From contig NZ_BEWB01000021.1 in the NCBI RefSeq assembly GCF_003112555.1, positions 1 through 64,000 on the forward strand: a DNA stretch of 64,000 bases, in the 5' to 3' direction. Source of the stretch: Streptomyces coelicoflavus (GTDB taxonomy: Bacteria > Actinomycetota > Actinomycetes > Streptomycetales > Streptomycetaceae). The first letter of the stretch is position 1. The number at the start of each line of letters is the position of its first letter. Made by a program: the position numbers and the translations under genes. Of the stretch, positions 62,151-64,000 are shown piece after piece. The notes below the pieces were generated by a model. It did no database searches, had not been told where the DNA came from, and saw only the letters and a list, made by a program, of their open reading frames with translations.

Positions 62151-63077
62151 GTGCTGGGTCCCGTGATTCTCGCCGCGTCGCGCAGCGACCGGATGCGTCG
62201 TCTCGTCTCGGCCGCGCCCGTGACCAAGCCGGTCGTCGACCGGTTCATCCCCGGCGAGACGGTCGACCAGATCGTGCCGATCGTCCGGGAGCTCACCGAT
62301 CAGGGCCTGGAACTGACGATGGACGTCGTCGGCGAGGACATCACCACCCCCGCGCAGGCCGAGGCCGCCCGCGACGCCTACCTGGAGCTGATCGACCGGC
62401 TCAAGCCGCTCGAGCTGGGCACCCGCGCCGAGATGTCCGTCAAGCTCTCGATGTTCGGCCAGGCGCTGGACGGCGGCCACGAGCTGGCCCTGGGCAACGT
62501 CCGCCCGGTCGTCGAGGCCGCGGCCGAGATCGGCACCACGGTCACGCTCGACGCCGAGGACCACACCACCCTCGACTCGATGTTCGCCATCCACGAGGAG
62601 CTGCGGAAGGACTTCCCGCAGACCGGCTGCGTCATCCAGGCCTACCTCTTCCGCACCGAGGCCGACGCGCGCCGGCTCGCCGACAGCGGCTCTCGCGTAC
62701 GGTTGGTGAAGGGCGCCTACAAGGAGCCCGCAGAGGTCGCGTACCAGCAGCGCCACGAGATCGACAAGGCGTACGTCCGCATCCTGCGCACGCTGATGGA
62801 GGGCGAGGGCTACCCGATGATCGGGTCGCACGACCCGCGCCTGATCTCCATCGGCCAGGAGCTGGCCCGCACGGCCGGACGCAAGCTCGACGAGTACGAG
62901 TTCCAGATGCTGTACGGCATCCGCGGCGACGAGCACCTGCGCCTGGCCGCCGAGGGCCACCGGATGCGCGTCTACACCGCCTACGGCACCGACTGGTACG
63001 GCTACTTCATGCGCCGTCTGGCGGAGAAGCCGGCCAACCTCCGGTTCTTCGCCCGCTCGATGGTCAGCAAGGGCTGA
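62151..63077 (+). CDS. Proline dehydrogenase (monofunctional)
   Basis: 308-residue FAD enzyme oxidising proline to P5C. Barrel motifs: MDVVGEDITTPAQAEAARDAYLELI, MSVKLSMFGQAL, TLDAEDHTTLDSMFAIHEEL, VIQAYLFRTEADARRL, RLVKGAYKEPAEVAYQ and the C-terminal EFQMLYGIR, Y..YGTDWYGYFMRRLAEKPAN. GTG 62151 with GGAGG 7 nt upstream. Acts with the next gene; separate enzymes rather than a fused PutA, as normal in actinobacteria. Confidence 0.93.
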   Translation: MLGPVILAASRSDRMRRLVSAAPVTKPVVDRFIPGETVDQIVPIVRELTDQGLELTMDVVGEDITTPAQAEAARDAYLELIDRLKPLELGTRAEMSVKLSMFGQALDGGHELALGNVRPVVEAAAEIGTTVTLDAEDHTTLDSMFAIHEELRKDFPQTGCVIQAYLFRTEADARRLADSGSRVRLVKGAYKEPAEVAYQQRHEIDKAYVRILRTLMEGEGYPMIGSHDPRLISIGQELARTAGRKLDEYEFQMLYGIRGDEHLRLAAEGHRMRVYTAYGTDWYGYFMRRLAEKPANLRFFARSMVSKG

Positions 63078-63124
63078 GCCCGCACCCGCTCGCACAACCC
63101 GCTCAGTAAGGAGTTACCGAACTC

Positions 63125-64000
63125 ATGGACGCTGTGACCCAGGTCCCCACCCCCGTCAACGAGCCGGTGCACGGCTACGCGCCCGGTTCCCCGGAGCGTG
63201 CCCGCCTGGAGGCCAAGCTCAAGGAGCTGGCCGACAATCCGGTCGACCTGCCCTGCACCATCGGCGGTGTGAAGCGGATGGGCGGCGGCGAGCGCTTCGA
63301 CGTCGTGCAGCCGCACAACCACAAGTCCCGCCTGGGCACCTACGCCAACGCCACGCAGGCGGACGCCCAGGACGCGATCGACGCCGCCCTGGCCGCCGCC
63401 CCCGCGTGGCGCGCGATGTCCTTCGACGACCGCGCGGCGATCATCCTGCGCGCCGCCGAGCTGCTGTCGGGTCCCTGGCGCGAGACCATCGCCGCCTCCA
63501 CCATGCTCGGCCAGTCCAAGACCGCCCAGCAGGCCGAGATCGACAGCCCCTGCGAGCTGATCGACTTCTGGCGCTTCAACGTCCACTACGCCCGCAACAT
63601 CCTGGCCGAGCAGCCCCCGGCCAACTCCCAGGGCGTGTGGAACCGCATGGACCACCGCCCGCTGGAGGGCTTCGTCTACGCGATCACGCCGTTCAACTTC
63701 AGCGCGATCGCGGCCAACCTGCCCACCGCCCCGGCCCTGATGGGCAACGTGGTGGTCTGGAAGCCGTCCCCGACGCAGACCCACGCCGCCGTGCTGCTCA
63801 TGCAGCTCCTGGAGGAGGCCGGGCTGCCCAAGGGCGTCATCAACCTGGTCACCGGCGACGGCATCGCGGTCTCCGAGGTCGCCCTGGAGCACCGGGACCT
63901 CGCGGGCATCCACTTCACCGGCTCGACCAAGACCTTCCAGCACCTGTGGAAGACGGTCGGCAACAACATCGAGAAGTACCGCACCTACCCGCGCCTGGTC
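63125..64000 (+). CDS. pruA: Delta-1-pyrroline-5-carboxylate dehydrogenase (partial)
   Basis: The first 292 codons of an aldehyde-dehydrogenase-family enzyme, cut by the window end. MDAVTQVPTPVNEPVHGYAPGSPERARLEAKL, PEHNHKSRLGTYANAT-like cofactor-domain start, WNRMDHRPLEGFVYAITPFNFSAIAANLPTAPALMGN and HFTGSTKTFQHLWK are characteristic. The catalytic Cys/Glu region lies beyond the edge. Converts P5C to glutamate. AAGGAG before ATG 63125; 47 nt after the proline dehydrogenase gene, so an operon. Confidence 0.92.
   Translation, partial: MDAVTQVPTPVNEPVHGYAPGSPERARLEAKLKELADNPVDLPCTIGGVKRMGGGERFDVVQPHNHKSRLGTYANATQADAQDAIDAALAAAPAWRAMSFDDRAAIILRAAELLSGPWRETIAASTMLGQSKTAQQAEIDSPCELIDFWRFNVHYARNILAEQPPANSQGVWNRMDHRPLEGFVYAITPFNFSAIAANLPTAPALMGNVVVWKPSPTQTHAAVLLMQLLEEAGLPKGVINLVTGDGIAVSEVALEHRDLAGIHFTGSTKTFQHLWKTVGNNIEKYRTYPRLV

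Overview
The window is a piece of a high-GC actinobacterial chromosome, almost certainly Streptomyces. The signs are GTG starts and GTGA/ATGA overlaps, near-total absence of TTA codons, a LAL-type LuxR regulator, several one- and two-gene regulator/target pairs, and a gene order (sdaA-glyA-gcvH-gcvT ... ligA-rmdB-gatCAB ... ilvBNC-serA ... putB-pruA) that I recognise from the core of the S. coelicolor chromosome. Coordinates follow the supplied strand. I see no rRNA, tRNA, CRISPR array or phage genes.

Layout. (1) 1-2.8 kb is an accessory scar: two different decayed IS5-family transposase genes in opposite orientation around a truncated TrbL-like conjugation membrane protein and two small coupled ORFs. 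(2) 3.0-7.7 kb, minus strand, is a glycine/serine breakdown operon gcvT-gcvH-glyA-sdaA behind a tandem glycine riboswitch; gcvP is not here. Divergent to it are a P-loop kinase-like gene and two SseB paralogues (7.8-10.4 kb). (3) 10.7-17.2 kb is an oligopeptide ABC importer in the order permease-binding protein-permease-ATPase-ATPase, closed by a 21-bp perfect hairpin. (4) 17.3-28.0 kb is a run of small units: a TRIC-type channel, an erythromycin-esterase-like enzyme divergent from a double-MerR regulator, an acyl-CoA thioesterase, a TetR regulator divergent from two small membrane proteins, cysteine desulfurase, a Tat-exported amidase, mnmA (desulfurase plus MnmA form a tRNA thiolation pair), a hydrolase, a DUF427 protein, a LOG-family protein and an SDR. 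(5) 28.1-38.5 kb holds a MetE-like protein, ligA, a bifunctional c-di-GMP enzyme (rmdB orthologue with a TTA codon), an unusual array of 12-bp palindromes, a cupin and the gatC-gatA-smallORF-gatB operon. (6) 38.6-52.9 kb holds an MMPL transporter, an acetyltransferase, membrane and small proteins, a LAL regulator, a lipoprotein sugar dehydrogenase, an aldo/keto reductase, a 2-hydroxyacid dehydrogenase and a second GGDEF/EAL protein whose EAL domain is degenerate. (7) 52.9-58.5 kb is branched-chain amino acid synthesis (ilvB-ilvN-ilvC) with a leader-peptide attenuator, then serA. (8) 58.5-64 kb is an MFS exporter divergent from its TetR regulator, then a PucR-type regulator divergent from proline dehydrogenase and P5C dehydrogenase, the last cut by the window end.

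How it fits together: most genes are housekeeping amino-acid metabolism (serine/glycine breakdown at the left, serine and branched-chain synthesis at the right, proline breakdown at the edge), tRNA charging and modification, and DNA ligation. Development-linked c-di-GMP signalling and locally regulated efflux or detoxification genes are interspersed. I do not see a clear-cut novel multi-gene system. The best leads are the palindrome array after rmdB, the TTA codon inside rmdB, the tandem-MerR/esterase pair, the small gene embedded in gatCAB, the paired SseB genes next to the serine operon, and the ilv attenuator.
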